Origin: Mycothermus thermophilus
Taxonomy: Eukaryota > Ascomycota > Sordariomycetes > Sordariales > Chaetomiaceae
Reading direction: 5' to 3'
DNA: 64,000 bases
Assembly: GCA_011316235.1 (NCBI GenBank)
Contig: QQBE01000017.1
Location: 372,001-436,000, forward strand
Positions 1 through 12,111 of the stretch are shown here, piece by piece. Below the pieces are notes generated by a model, which made no database searches, was not told where the DNA came from, and saw only the letters and a list, made by a program, of their open reading frames with translations. Made by a program: the position numbers and the translations under genes. How positions within the stretch are numbered: position 1 is the first letter of the stretch; every line of letters begins with the position of its first letter.

Positions 1-1
1 T

Positions 2-181
2 TGGACGCCCGGCGTCGAGCCGTTTTGGGACGCGGAGGGAAAGACGGACCATCCCGAGCCGGGCTGGACGAGGCTCGTGGATAAGGCTACGGGAAAGCTG
101 CATTGGTTGAACCCGAGCAAACTCCCGACAGTCTCTGAGACGCTGGACAACTTTTCTTTTTGGAGATCTACCGGACCTTGA
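2..181 (+). CDS. C-terminal fragment of an unrecognised protein (5' end outside window)
   Basis: An open frame runs from the left edge to a TGA at 179-181 and encodes 59 residues rich in Trp and Pro (for example WTPGVEPFWD and KLHWLNPSKL). The composition and codon use look like real fungal coding sequence, and no intron is needed. I do not recognise the family. The start lies outside the window, so length and function cannot be judged. About 3.6 kb without a clear gene follows, so this is the last exon of a gene read into the window from the left. Confidence 0.5.
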   Translation, partial: WTPGVEPFWDAEGKTDHPEPGWTRLVDKATGKLHWLNPSKLPTVSETLDNFSFWRSTGP

Positions 182-1044
182 ACCTCCGGGGTGAAACCGC
201 TACGGATCGCTGGGCCATGGTAATTACTCTGAAGACGGTGCGTCTATGGACTGGAGGATTCTAATGTTGTACGCGTTAGGTATCCAAGAACATCGATTGG
301 ATCTTGGGGTTTCCTTGGATAGGCAAGGTAGTCAGCGGACCAGGAAATGGGATTGGTGTTTACAAATGGACTTCTAGATTGTCATCCGATACTGATGTCA
401 ACGTAGGTACCAATGTATGCTGCTAATCATTCATCGCTGCAACAGGCGAGTTGAGTGAGTCGAGTCGAGTCGTCATACGCACTCGGGTTGCCTTTGTGTT
501 TGATGATTCATGCTTCATTGGCAGTGACCGGCGTTCCCGGTCCTGCGAGACACACACAATGTGCGGTACTTACAAATCAAAGCAGGACTGGTACTCTGTA
601 TTGATACAAGACAAGGCTGAAAATCGAGGCACGCGGCAGGGTAGGGGGGATGGTTGGGCAGGGTACCGTACCATTTGTCCCTGGATCTAGCGGAAAAGAG
701 TCATGACATTCTAGATCTCGGATCTAGATCTGGAGACTTTAGTTTGGACCGTGGCGTCCTATGGATTGCAAGCACTACGTTCTATTGGCGTAGGATACGT
801 ACAGAATATGATTCCATGGACAAGCCTCAACGTGAATCCTCATGATGAACGAGCGTCGCGTTGGCAGTGGATGATGAGGTGAAGTACGATGTGGAACCCA
901 GTCGAACGGCTGTGCGCCGAGAGCCGCGAGCCGGGCTTGAGGCACACAGTGTGAAATGGAATGCGGGGCACTTGGACGTTGAGGGTGGAGACCGGAGCAT
1001 CCGCACCTCTCCCGGGCCCGGACTCAATACCGGTTTTCGGCTGT

Positions 1045-1078
<34 letters not shown>

Positions 1079-3843
1079 AATAAAAGTACTTTTCCTCATC
1101 GATGACGTAGTATCTACACAGGATTCCCCATAAAATAGGCACGGCAAAACATGCAGAGATAATTGTCCCCGCAAGCCGTCAAGTCGGTGTGTGAAATGAC
1201 GCAGACAACACCATTGACTAGGTGGTGAGTGGTGAAGGGTGGTGGTGGTAGTGGTGGTGATAAGATGCAGCAGCACATGAATCATAAGGTCACCTATGGA
1301 GGGGCGACACCAAAAAAGTCGACTTACAGGCAGCTGCAGAAGCTCCGTTGCTGGAGCTTCACAGCCCTCGAACCGAATAGCTCCAGCACACTTGGGCTGC
1401 ACATTACTCTTTGCAATATCTTGATCCATCCCACGACAAACAGGTCTGCGAACCCGTGATCTGCTCTCCTAGTAGGGCCAGACTTTTGCAAACCGGCTGG
1501 CTGGCTGCGTCCACCCACATCTTGACGCTCTCGCATTGGGTGGGAGGACGGTGACCTGAAGGGGTGGTGGGCCAAGGTCGTCATTCTCCCGGCACTCGGA
1601 CCAGTTCTAAGCCCGCAGCGCCGTTCGTCTGCTCGCTCCCTTGTTCGCGTTCTTCCCGGCATCGTCGGCCGGAGGGTGCGGATGGTGCCCCACCAGATAC
1701 CGCATGCGGGGTCCTCCTCCCCAGCATTGTAACGGCAACTTTTTTAAAAAAAAGATCGAACGATGGATGGTCGAAGGGTCGGAGTGAGGGAGCTTGGGCG
1801 CTTCCTGCGGCAGCTCTGCCAATGGGCCTGGGAGCTTGGGATGGGTGTGTGGTGCGGCGTGTTTCGTTTCAGAAACGGACGATCGGCGCCGTCCTTGCGT
1901 CGGGTCGTAAGTTGTGATGTGACGGGCTTTCCATTGTGTTTGGAGTTTTGGTACGAGACGGTGTAAGTGCACACCGTGCTCCCGGGCTGGGCAGACTGGC
2001 TGGAGCAAACGGCTGACGAGAGCAGCAACGGTGAAGAGATAACCGCTGTGCACACCCGAATCATTCCTTTTCCTGAGGCCGGGGTTCCGTTGACTAAACA
2101 CCTTACCGGTGCGAAGCTCGGAGTTTTGGTACGCCCCGAGTCCGTCATGTCCGCCAAGACTGGCGATGCCCAAACAAAAGCTTCATCCGCCGGCCCAATC
2201 TCCAAACTTTGGACACTGACGTCGCGGCAGACGGGCCCAAGGCGAGGTCCGGCACTGTATGCTGCGCGGTGGGTGGGATCGGGACGGAGCGGGACTGCGA
2301 GTCTCCCAAGGTGTATTTAGTCCCGGAGCGGGGAAATGACGGCGTAGTGTCATGGGGTTTCTTCCGGCTTCCATCATGATGCGTATGCAGCGCAGAGATG
2401 CCAGAGACTGAGGCATCGACAGTCGATGTCCAATCATTGGCAAATCGTCAGGATAGTCTTGGCTGCAACACCACAGCAAAGAGGTGGCCAGACTTTGTTT
2501 CTCATATAGGGCGGCTGATACACAGTCACAGCAGCCGAACGGTGAACTGGGGCCACAACAGTTGAGATGAAGACGACCATGCTGATGATTCCGCGCGTGC
2601 CGAACAACTGGATGTTTGGGAGCAAGTCATCGCCGTCCTCCGCCGGCCTAGCACATGGTTTGGGCGCGAGCACGGCCCCACCACCGTTGCCGATCCAGCC
2701 ACCCATCAATCGTGTTTAGTGACGGCGGAGGGGCTTGCTGGCATGTGGGGGACAAGGTTGGTAGAGATAGAAAATTGTCCGGTGGTGTCCAGGTGTCGTT
2801 GGCCAGCTGACTCAAGTGTTTGCTCTCTGAGCTGGGTGTACATGGCGAGCTTGCGTTGTGCTACGGCCTGGAGAATGGCGGAATGCATTGTCAGCATGTT
2901 ATTGCAGAATTGAAGGTCAACAGCCATGTGTGAGCGCCCATGAGAAAAGGAAAAGCCAGCAAACGGCTGCAACAGCGAGTGGCTGCGGGCGGATGAGCGA
3001 TGAACGAAGATATGGCTGGCCCCACACAGTATGCAACTGTACGGTGCTCTTCCGGGGGTCTTGACCTAATCATCCGCCCCACCCCGACGTCTGGTTGCAG
3101 CTTCCAGCTCTCACAATGACCGTTCCTTCCCTCTCTCGGATGACCCGGAGGTGCTTGACGGACGCATCAAAGAAAAGAAAACCCTGGAGTGGTCTGACTT
3201 GGCCTGGGCCTGCCACTTTGGCCTCCGAATGCCCTCTCTCTATTACCAATCACGCCCAGAACGGTCCCGCATCGGGAAACCACCTTCGGCTCGCGACATG
3301 GCCGCTTTAAAACCACGAAGGCCCGTTTCCGGCCACTTACAAATCCCACTTATACTTCACCCCTTACGTGTACTTCACAGCTCTCCCGTGCGCCCAGTCC
3401 ATTTGTGTAGTCACGTATCATTCATATTCGGTGCCTGGTCACCGTAGATCTAGTTCTTCTCTTGTTTGTTGTGTGTAGTCCACCAGGCCACGTCGACGAC
3501 CACTTACACGGACACTTTGGCGACTCAGCACAAGCAGCCAGCATATGAAGGGGCCAACCACAGGTCACGACACCTCTATGACGACATAGTTCGCCCGGCA
3601 CCAACCTCGATCCTTGTCAAAATTATCGTTCTCAACTGACTGCGAGAAACGTGCTTTGACGAGTCCTTCACTACAGACGGAGCATTCCATCTACTGACCG
3701 AACACCACCACCTCCGATATCCGGATCCGACCCGGCAGAACACCGGAAAGTGGGACCGGGCCGGCCGGAGGAGTGTCCAGCTACTGAACAGACCAAACTC
3801 GGGGGAAGAAAAGTAGTCACCAAATTTTACCTAGCTCGTGCCG
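182..3843. other. Long intergenic stretch with no supported gene
   Basis: Short open frames occur on both strands, but none shows a recognisable domain, consistent codon bias or splice-compatible exons. The stretch holds a 30-base T run at 1048-1077 and the 5' flank of the YTP1-like gene. A non-coding RNA or a badly decayed gene cannot be excluded. Confidence 0.5.
1048..1077. repeat. Poly(T)/poly(A) homopolymer, 30 bp
   Basis: An uninterrupted run of about 30 T on the + strand. It could be the A-tail of an old reverse-strand retroposed copy or a simple slippage tract. No target-site duplication or retroelement body was found beside it. Confidence 0.9.
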
Positions 3844-5939
3844 ATGAAAGCAACATTGCCCTCTCTACTCCCCGTCCTCGCCGGTGCGGTGGCCGTGCTG
3901 GGTCTCATCCCCGCTGCCCTCGCGCACGGCGAGGATGAGGGCCACGGCATGTCCGGAGGTCCCGGCCACGGCCACGGAGGCATGGCCATGACGGATGCCG
4001 ACAAGCCTCTGCCCGAAGATCAGTACCCGCCCACCTACTTCGCCCATCCGGAACACAGGGTGGCAGTCATTGGGCACATCGCCCTCATGGTGTTGTCGTG
4101 GGTGTTTGTCCTGCCGGCAGGTGAGAACCGGCCATCTCTTCTGGCTCGGAGTCCAGTCAAAAACTAACCGGTCTGCAGCCATCATGTTCTCTCTGGCGCG
4201 CTCGCGCTACACCCTCCTGATCCAGTTCCTCTTCCTGGCCCTCAACGCCTGTGGCGTGCTGCTCGGTGTTATTTACAACGCCAGCACGCCGGACCTCTAC
4301 CCCAACAACGCCCACCACAAGCTGGGCTGGATCGTCACGGTGTTGGTCAGCGCGCAGGTCGTCGTCGGTCTTCTGGCGCGCGTCGCCGGAGCCTTCAAGA
4401 GCGGCAAGCATTCCCGCTATGCCGGCGCGCGCGCCGAGGAGCGCCAGGGCTTTATTCCTGTCTCGACCGAGGCGATGGCCGAGCACGACTCCTGCTACCC
4501 GTACAGCGCCAGACGGTTTTCCCATGATAGTGGACAGGGAACTGAGCCCCGGACGGAGTCGTTGAGGAGTCATTCGCTGAGCGATGCTCCGGCAAGTCCG
4601 ATGGCGGATGCGCATAAGGAGTACAGGGTTAGCGGGGATGGACACGAGGATGATGATGATAGCGTCGATCACCTGCCTATCATCTCCAAGTCGGCCAAGG
4701 CGCGGTCGGTGCTGGCGAAGGTGGCGGAGAGGATTTCGGATAGGTTCTGGAAGGTGTTGCTGTTCGCCTACAACGCGGTGGATCGGACGATTTTGATCCT
4801 CGGGTTCATCACCATCTCGGCGGGGATTGCGACCTATGGCCGGTTTTTTGTGAGTGGATATGGGAAAAAGGAGAGGAGGGGAGAAATTGCTGACCATGAC
4901 ACAGGAGGGCAACGGCATCTTCAGCGGCCTCGCCCACTTCATCAAGGGCGGCGTGTTCTTCTGGCTGGGTATTTTCACTCTGGGTCGTTGGGCGGGCTGC
5001 TTCGGCGAGCTCGGCTGGGTATGTCTCCTCCTCTTCCCCCTGACAAGTTCCGTCCTTCTAACGGGCTCTAGGCATGGAATGTTCGTCCCCAAACTGCCAT
5101 CAAGTTCCGCTACTCGGCCGAGTTTGTCGAGAGCTTCCTGATTTTCTTCTACGGCTCGACCAACATCTTCCTTGAACACCTCGGCGGCTGGGGCGGCGAG
5201 TGGGCGCCATCCGACCTCGAACACATCTCCATCACGGTTCTCTTCATTGGCGGCGGATTGTGCGGCATGCTCATCGAGTCGGTCAAGATGCGCAACCTCC
5301 TCAACTACACCGTCATGGACGCCGCCGGGCTGGCTAACAACCACCATCACCACCACCACCGTCCGACGGCTTCTTCTCGGGATGTGGAGCGCGGCAACCC
5401 CAATCGTAACAGCACCGACAACCACCTTCCCGACGAACTCCGCGAACCCGACACCTACTCCTTCTCGGCCAACCCCATCCCCGCGTTGGTCATTTTCTTG
5501 CTTGGTTTGATGATGAGCTCGCACACGCAGGATAGCATGATTTCCAGCATGGTGCACAAGCAGTGGGGCAATCTGCTGGCCGGGGCGGCGTTCGCGCGCG
5601 GCCTGACGTATTTCCTCCTGTGGCTGCGCCCGCCCAAGAGCGTGTTCCCGTCGCGGCCGCCGACCGAGTTGTTGACGGCGTTTGGGATGATGGGGGGTGG
5701 TGTCATTTTTATGTCGAGCGTAAGTTTTGCTCCTCGTTGGGTGGTTGAGGATAGAGATGACGTGCTAACATGGTGATGTTTAGGCACATGATGTTGTCTT
5801 GGGCATGATTCATTACCAGCTCGATGCCATGTTCATGTACACCGTCACCATGGGTGTGATTGGAGTGCTGATGGCGTATACGCTGTTGATGATTGCACTG
5901 AAGAACTGGGCGGCGAGGAGGGAGGCCGGAAGGGCTTGA
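3844..5939 (+). CDS. YTP1-like multi-pass membrane protein with His-rich N-terminus
   Basis: Five exons (3844-4120, 4179-4849, 4905-5018, 5072-5719, 5784-5939) give about 621 aa. Residues 1-28 form a signal peptide ending at ALA. A His/Gly-rich segment follows (HGEDEGHGMSGG, GHGHGGMAM), then several hydrophobic helices, an acidic/Ser-rich loop around residues 190-260 and more helices to the C-terminus. The motif AHHKLGW and the order of helices match the fungal DUF2427/YTP1 C-terminal family, whose molecular function is poorly defined. Near residue 450 there is a run of six His. I chose the ATG at 3844 because it opens the signal peptide; the frame extends two codons upstream only through a GTG. 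All introns have GT...AG ends and keep frame. The His-rich segments could bind metal, which is inference. Family assignment is from memory of YTP1-type proteins. Confidence 0.85.
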
Positions 5940-6510
5940 TTTCCTTCGTCGCAGGCCTTCAGCAGTTTCACGCTCTGTGCTTGAGACGCAAGAAGATGAG
6001 GCCGAGGCTGATACCAGGCTTCGACCTGGTATTAGTTTTATCGACCCCTTTCTGGGTTGGATGAGTTTTGAAGGCGTGCGGTGTGTTCATGGCTAGGTAA
6101 TGAGGGAAAAGTTTGGTTATGCTGGATGGTCGGGGGCATCATAGTAATGGGTTTCCATCCGCGCATGGTAGGGATGGAACGGCACGGCTGTGTTGGGGGA
6201 TGGTGTATGATATGATCGTTCGATTCAGGCTAGGATTTAGTTGGCAACAGAGATACCCCCTTTTTCTTGTTTTCTTACGAGGACGTGAAGCATGAAATCG
6301 GGATGACGGTGATGACGAGTAGTGAGTCGGGAGGAAATGGGAGCATTCTTGCGATGAGTCCCCAATTGTGGAAGACTAAGTGAAATACGTAGGCACTTGA
6401 TATTATGACTGGTGATTATCCGCCCGCCATTTTGGATGTGTCTTGAAATATTCTAGATGCAATATCGAGTTGCCCTCTGAAGGCGAGGACTGAGAGCCGG
6501 TGTTGGAGCC

Positions 6511-6529
6511 TAACCTTAACCCTAACCCT
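6511..6529 (+). promoter_or_regulatory. Short telomere-like box (TAACCTTAACCCTAACCC) upstream of GAA1
   Basis: Two and a half CCCTAA-type units lie about 200 bp before the GAA1 start. Similar boxes in fungal promoters can bind Tbf1/Rap1-type telomere-repeat factors. A regulatory role here is inference. Confidence 0.5.
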
Positions 6530-6690
6530 TTTCCTCCCTTACCTCTGCAACCCCAGATTGCCTGTTGCCCAAATAGGCTAGCCTTCCCGCTGCATCCCAT
6601 CAGCGACACGTCCAACTCCAAGGTCTCATCTCAACCTCAACCTCCCTCAACCTCTCCTGACCCGTCCATCAGACCCGACGACAACCCAAG

Positions 6691-6718
6691 GGACGGACGG
6701 ACGGACGGACGGACGGAC
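6691..6718 (+). repeat. (GGAC)7 microsatellite just before the GAA1 start codon
   Basis: Seven perfect GGAC units end 11 bases before the ATG at 6730, probably within the 5' UTR. Confidence 0.9.
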
Positions 6719-6729
6719 AGGTCTCCAAA

Positions 6730-8712
6730 ATGGCGCGATTGCTGGGTATGTTTCTCCCTTAAGTCTCGTTCCCATTCCTCTCTCACCAAACAACCCAACT
6801 GACAGACCCCCCAAAACAGCGACGGCCCTCCAGCTCCGCCGCGATCCGCGCATCCTCAAACTACCCCCCTACCTCTCGCTGCTCTTCCTCGTCGTCGGCG
6901 TCGCCTGGCTTTTCCTGCTGCCCCTCGACGAATACTCGCGCCGCACCTACATCTCGGAAAACGCCCTCCTGCCCGGGCAGGTACACACCTATTTCGGCGG
7001 GTCGGACCAAAACGTCTTTCGGGCGTACAAGCGCGAGGTGGCGGCGCTGGTCGACCGCGGGGCGACGAATGCCGAGAGGAACGACGCTTTGGAGCCGATT
7101 TTGAGGGGGTTTGGCTTGAAAACGGCACGGCAGAATTTTACTTTCGACACCGCCGCGGCGGGGAGGTTGTTGGCAGGGGAGAATCTGTACGCGATCTTGC
7201 AGGCCCCAAGGGGGGATGCGACCGAGGCGATTGTGCTGGTCGCGGCGTGGGAGAATGTCCGGCATGAGGTGAACAGGAACGGGATCCCGCTTGCGCTGAC
7301 GCTGTTGCGGTACTTTAAGCGGTGGTCGCTCTGGTCGAAGGATATTATTCTGCTGTTGACGCCCGACAGCATCGCCGGCCCGCAGGCGTGGGTGGATGCG
7401 TACCACGACGCGCACGCCCCGGCGAGGGTGGCCGGGTTGCCGCTGAAATCGGGGCTGTTGCAGGGCGCCATCGCGCTGGATTTTGCCCAGGAGAAGAGGT
7501 TCGACAGCTTGCATGTGGTGTATGACGGGGTGAATGGGCAGCTGCCGAATCTGGATCTGATTAATTCGGTCGTGCACATCGCGCAGGGGCAGATGGCGAT
7601 TGGTGTGGCGCTGCAGGAGATGTGGCGGCATAATGGCCGGTACCAGGCAAGGTTGAGGACCATGCTGCGCGGCATGGTCAAGCAGGGCTTGGGTTTGGCC
7701 AGCGGCGCGCATAGCAGTTTTATTCCGTACCATGTGGACGCGGTCACGCTGCAGCCGTTTGGGGAAGGGTGGCATGACGAGATGGCCATGGGCCGCGTGG
7801 TGGAGGGGACCTTCAGGAGCTTGAATAACCTCCTCGAGCATCTGCATCAGAGCTTCTTTTTCTATCTGCTCATGCAGAGGGAGCGGTTTGTCAGCATCGG
7901 GACATACCTGCCCAGCGCGATGCTGGTGGCGGCGAATTTTACGATCATGGCCATCGCGGCGTGGGTCAAGAGCGGCCAGCCTGAGGAGGGGGCGGAGAAG
8001 AAGAAGAAGAAGGAGGCCAAGGCGGACGACGCGCCGATGCAGACGGTCGAGAGGGAGTTGGCAAAACCCCTGGCTGTCGTCGCGCTGATCCACGCCGTCT
8101 CAGTCGTGCCGTTGTGGGTGTTTAACCACGCCCCGGAGAGCGTAAGTCTTCACCTCATCCGCACTTCCAACAACCTCACTCACTCAAGTTCCCTAATAAC
8201 TAAATACTCTTCCCCTCCAGCTCCTCACCCCGCTCTTCACCCTCTTCACCCTCCTCACCTTCCTCCTCCCACCTCTCCTCTCCCGCCTCCTCTCCCTCAC
8301 CCGCCAACACCTGCACCTCGTCAAATCCCTCTCCCTCCTCCTGCTGGGCACCGCCCTCTCGACCCTCGCCACGCTCAACTTCTCCCTCTCCTTCTTCGTC
8401 GGCCTGCTCGCCGCCCCGCTGTCCTTTATCACCCGTCCCATCTACGCAGCCCATCCCGCGGTCGCTGCTCTGGAGGTGCTGGGGTTACTGGTCTCGAGCC
8501 CGGCGACGGGGGTACTCGCGGCCGCTGCGACGGCGTATGGCAGCCACGGGCTGACGGATGTGTTGCGAGAAGCGGCGCTCGCGTGGCATGTTTCCGGGAC
8601 GTACACGGCCGTGATTGTTTGGTGCGTGTGGTGGCCGGCGTGGGTGGCCGGGGGGTTGGTGGTGTTTGGCGGGAGGAAAGGGGGGAAGGGAGAGAAGGTG
8701 AAGACGACATGA
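6730..8712 (+). CDS. GAA1: GPI transamidase subunit Gaa1
   Basis: Three exons (6730-6745, 6820-8141, 8221-8712) give 609 aa. The tiny first exon (MARLL) is joined in frame across a 74-bp intron. A TM helix follows at about residues 25-45 (LSLLFLVVGVAWLFLLPL). Then comes the Gaa1 luminal domain, with YISENALLPGQVHTYF, VLVAAWENVRHE and DIILLLTPDSIAGPQAW, which belongs to the peptidase-M28-like fold that lost its zinc ligands in this family. The C-terminal third has several hydrophobic helices. A Lys/Glu-rich loop sits near residues 430-450. Gaa1 acts in the ER membrane in the complex that replaces the C-terminal peptide of secreted proteins with a GPI anchor, and recognises the lipid anchor. 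Length fits fungal Gaa1. The gene converges on RPN9, with only 263 bp between stop codons. Confidence 0.92.
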
Positions 8713-8975
8713 TGGGTGGTAGGGTATTCTGTTTCGCAGGAGGATGCGTGGTGAGCAGGGACAAAATCCGGGATGGCGGTTACACGGAGGATTTGTTGGA
8801 GTGTATGGTACGGCTACCGACTTCGAGTCCGATAGATTATAATACCCCATGTTTACAAGGATGCGGCTTTCCTGTCTTGAACTTGCAAATTGGGATGCCA
8901 ATGTCGACGGGATATTTACCTCCCGATTGTTTATTGTACTCGTCTATCTCTGGACAACCAGATTCCTCCCTACCC

Positions 8976-10176
8976 CTACGAAGCCCATAGGTCCTGCCCA
9001 ACCCCCTCGATCCAGTTCCCCAGCTGATTCACGCTCGAATCCCACTCAATCAGCCGCTGGCGCATGTTCTCAATCTGCTTCATATCCAGCACCTTGGGCT
9101 GCACCCAGTTGATGTGCGCCACCTGGTCCACCTGGTCGATCGTCCCGCGCAGGAGGCCCAGGCTCAGCGCGCGCATGATGAGATGCTCGATCTCGTCGGA
9201 CCGCACCTTGGTCTCGGCGGCGATGGCGGCAAACGTCATGGCCCGGTCGTGGGGCGGACGCCGGAACACGGCCTCGGTCAGCGCCGCCAGGTAGATCTTC
9301 TCGCGCAGCTGCCGCGCGTGGTGCGACAGCAGCGGGTTGGACTTGATGTGGCCCGAGAGCACGTCAAAGGCGGCCAGGTCGCCGCGGTTGAAGGCGAAGA
9401 GCAGGTCCCGCAGCCACTTGTCCTCCTCGCGCTCGGCGAGGGCGTCGAGGATGGGGTGCAGCAGCAGCTCGCCAAAGTTGTAGATGCTCGTGCTCACCAG
9501 GGCGGCCATGGCCAGGTCGTAGGCGCGGTTGCGGCGCTCGGCGGGGGAGAGGGATTGGATATCGATGCAGGCGAGGTAGAGGAGGGCCGTGCGGTAGTAG
9601 GCGCCAAAGTCGGCTTTGGCTTGGTAGTAGTCGGCGTTGGCGCCGTAGAAGGCGGCGTGGACGATGGTTTCGACAGAGTCGAACTTGTCGAGGATCCGTT
9701 CTGCCCGGTCCAGGTCTTTCCGCGCGCCGTCGAGGTCCGAAAGGTCGAGCTTGACGCGGGCAACGGCGATGGTGGCGAAGACGAGGGCGTCTTGGGAGTC
9801 TTCGTGGTCGACCTTCTTGGCTACCGCCTCCATGAAGGCGAGGCGTTCCTGGTTGTCTGGGAATGTTAGGCAGGGCGGAGGAAAGATTGGGGAGTGGGGG
9901 GTGCACACCTTTACATTGTGTCGCGGCCTTGAGGGCCAGGTCGACCAGTTTGAGTTGGTTGATCTTGTCGGCGAACTTGGAGATGAAGACCTTGTAGAAG
10001 GGTAGACGGACCGGGGCGCTGCCCGGGTGGTTAAAGAAGTCGATGAGCTTGTTGGTGAGCTGGTGCCAGAGTTTCCGCTCCCAGAGCTCCTCAAACTCGT
10101 AGACGGGCTCGACGAGCTCGGCGGGGACGAGTTCCCGCTGCTCGGCGAGGAACTCGGAGATGGTGTCAACGTTCAT
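8976..10176 (-). CDS. RPN9: 26S proteasome regulatory subunit Rpn9 (PSMD13)
   Basis: Two exons (10176-9909, 9856-8976) encode 382 aa. The N-terminus (MNVDTISEFLAEQREL) and the segment IDFFNHPGSAPVRLPFYKVF are typical of Rpn9. A helical-repeat region and a PCI domain (about residues 190-350) follow. The C-terminal winged-helix end has AHINWVQPKVLDMKQIENM, the family signature. Rpn9 is a non-catalytic lid subunit of the 19S regulatory particle. The intron (9857-9908) keeps frame through a split Asp codon. The gene is head-to-head with the complex I 40 kDa gene and converges on GAA1. Confidence 0.95.
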
Positions 10177-10646
10177 GTCGGTGGGTCAGATGGTTATTGG
10201 CGGGGCATTGACTGATTGAGATAAGTCTTAATGTCTCGGTGTCTGGGAATCCGGGTTTGATTGAGTCGAGGGCTGGGAGGGCGGTGATGAAGTGAAAGTC
10301 GGCTTGTGTTGTTGATGCAAGAGCTGGACTGGAGACTGGAGGTTAGGTGCAGCCCACTTGCACCCTGCCCTTGCCTTGCCAGCAGCTTGACGCGGCGTCA
10401 GGGCAGCCTGGCGAGGTACAGTACGTACCTTGGCATCCCCGCCGGTGGTCTGTGCTTCGTCAGAGTCCAGCTCTCCGTCATTGGTCAATCCCCGACCTGG
10501 GCCCCACCTTGAATCCGGAGCTCTGAGCCGCGGGCGCTGTCCTGATTGATCGAGGTGCTTCAGATCCAAACGACATCATCTCGACCTCAAGACAACCCAC
10601 CACCACAGCCACCGAGGCCTGGGATCCCACACACCACACGCCCGTC
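10177..10646. promoter_or_regulatory. Shared divergent promoter of RPN9 and the complex I 40 kDa gene
   Basis: The two start codons are 470 bp apart and point away from each other, so both promoters must lie in this gap. I saw no copy of the yeast proteasome element GGTGGCAAA on either strand. The gap is moderately GC-rich with no clear TATA box. Confidence 0.7.
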
Positions 10647-12111
10647 ATGGCCTCCCTGCCGACCGCCGTGCGGGCAACGGCCCCCAAGATCGCAAAGGCC
10701 GCCCTCCGCCGGGGCATCCATTCCGACGTCCACATCACCCGCACCGGCAAGCCCATCCTCCGTGTCCAAGGCGGCCGGTCGGTTCTTCTCTCCTCCTCCC
10801 CCTGCCCCGGATCTCCTCGCTGATATTTATCGGCTTGCAGCTCCTCCCTCGGCGGTCACACCGCTACCGTCTTCGGCGCCACTGGCCAGCTGGGCCGCTA
10901 CATCGTCAACCGGCTAGGTGCGACATGACGAACCCGAGGCAATTTCGAGATCTGTCTCCCCGACTAACGCCTGGTCTGGACTGCAGCGAGGCAGGGATGC
11001 ACCGTCGTCGTGCCGTACCGCGAGGAGATGGCCAAGCGCCATCTCAAGCTGACGGGTGATTTGGGCCGGGTTGTGTTCATTGTGAGGAAGCCAACCGGAA
11101 TGGACGAGAGAGGCATATGCTGAACGGTTCCAGGAATACGACCTGCGCAACACCCAGTCGATCGAGGAGAGCGTCCGGCATTCTGACGTCGTTTACAACC
11201 TGGTCGGCCGGAACTATCCTACCAAGTGAGTTGCAAGGTGGGGGATACAGGTAGGGCCCGAGCTGACCGGCCAGGAACTTCTCCCTCGCCGATGTGCATA
11301 TTGAGGGCGCCGAGCGCATCGCCGAGGCCGTCGCCAAGTACGATGTCGACCGGTTCATCCATGTCTCTACCTACAACGCGAACCCTGACTCCCCCTGCGA
11401 GTTCTTTGCCACCAAGGTGCGTTTGTTGCCCCCGAAAAGGGGAACCACGCTGACCATCCCAGGGCGTCGCCGAGCGCGTTGTCCGTGAGATCTTCCCCGA
11501 GACCACCATCGTCCGGCCCGCGCCCATGTTCGGCTTCGAGGACAACCTTCTCCTCCGGCTCGCCAGCGTCACCAACCTCTTCACCTCCAATAACATGAAG
11601 GAGCGGTACTGGCCCGTGCACGTCGTCGAGGTCGGCGAGGCTCTGGAAAAGATGCTCTTCGACGACAATACGGCCTCCCAGACCTTTGAGCTGTACGGCC
11701 CCAAGAACTACTCGACGGCTGAGATTCTGGAGCTTGTCGACCGCGAAATCTACAAGGTCCGCCGCCACATCAACCTGCCCAAGGCGCTGCTCAAGCCGAT
11801 TGCGGGTATCGTCAACCGCGTCATCTGGTGGGATTACATGTCGGCGGATATGGTGGAGCGCGAGTTCCATGACCAGGTCATCGACAAGACGGCCAAGACG
11901 TTTAAGGATTTGGGCATCGAGCCGACGGATATCAGCCAGTGGACTTATCATTACCTGGTGCGTTCTCTTTTTCGTGTTGTGTGGGCTGGGATGCCTGCTA
12001 ACCCCTGTACAGAAGCACTATCGCTCCTCGACCTTCTACGACCTGCCGCCGGCGACGGAGAGGGAGATGCGCGAGGAGAAGAAGTATCTCCATGTGCTGG
12101 ATGACCAGTGA
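10647..12111 (+). CDS. NADH:ubiquinone oxidoreductase 40 kDa subunit (NDUFA9-type)
   Basis: Seven exons (10647-10777, 10841-10917, 10987-11081, 11134-11225, 11275-11416, 11463-11957, 12013-12111) are joined in frame. The N-terminus is a basic mitochondrial presequence (MASLPTAVRATAPKIAKAAL). The Rossmann loop VFGATGQLGRYIVNRL at about residues 55-70 carries the GxxGxxG nucleotide-binding motif of atypical short-chain dehydrogenases. Conserved segments include DLRNTQSIEESVRHSDVVYN, PETTIVRPAPMFGFEDNLL and WPVHVVEVGEALEKML, very close to the Neurospora 40 kDa subunit. It is an accessory subunit of respiratory complex I that binds NADPH and stabilises the matrix arm. Introns are dense in the 5' half. 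The first donor (GTCGGT) is weaker than the others but gives the expected RSSLGG junction. Confidence 0.95.

Larger units (their letters stand above)
5940..6729. other. Intergenic region and 5' leader of GAA1
   Basis: No gene is seen. The stretch contains the 3' flank of the YTP1-like gene, a telomere-like motif at 6511-6529 and a GGAC tandem repeat at 6691-6718 in the probable GAA1 leader. Confidence 0.6.

Noticed and set aside
4157..5557. Long reverse-strand frame (466 codons) opposite the YTP1-like gene
   Set aside because: It is antisense to confirmed exons and introns; it arises from GC-rich third-codon bias and has no domain.
6861..8093. Reverse-strand frame (410 codons) opposite GAA1
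   Set aside because: Antisense shadow of the Gaa1 main exon, no family features.
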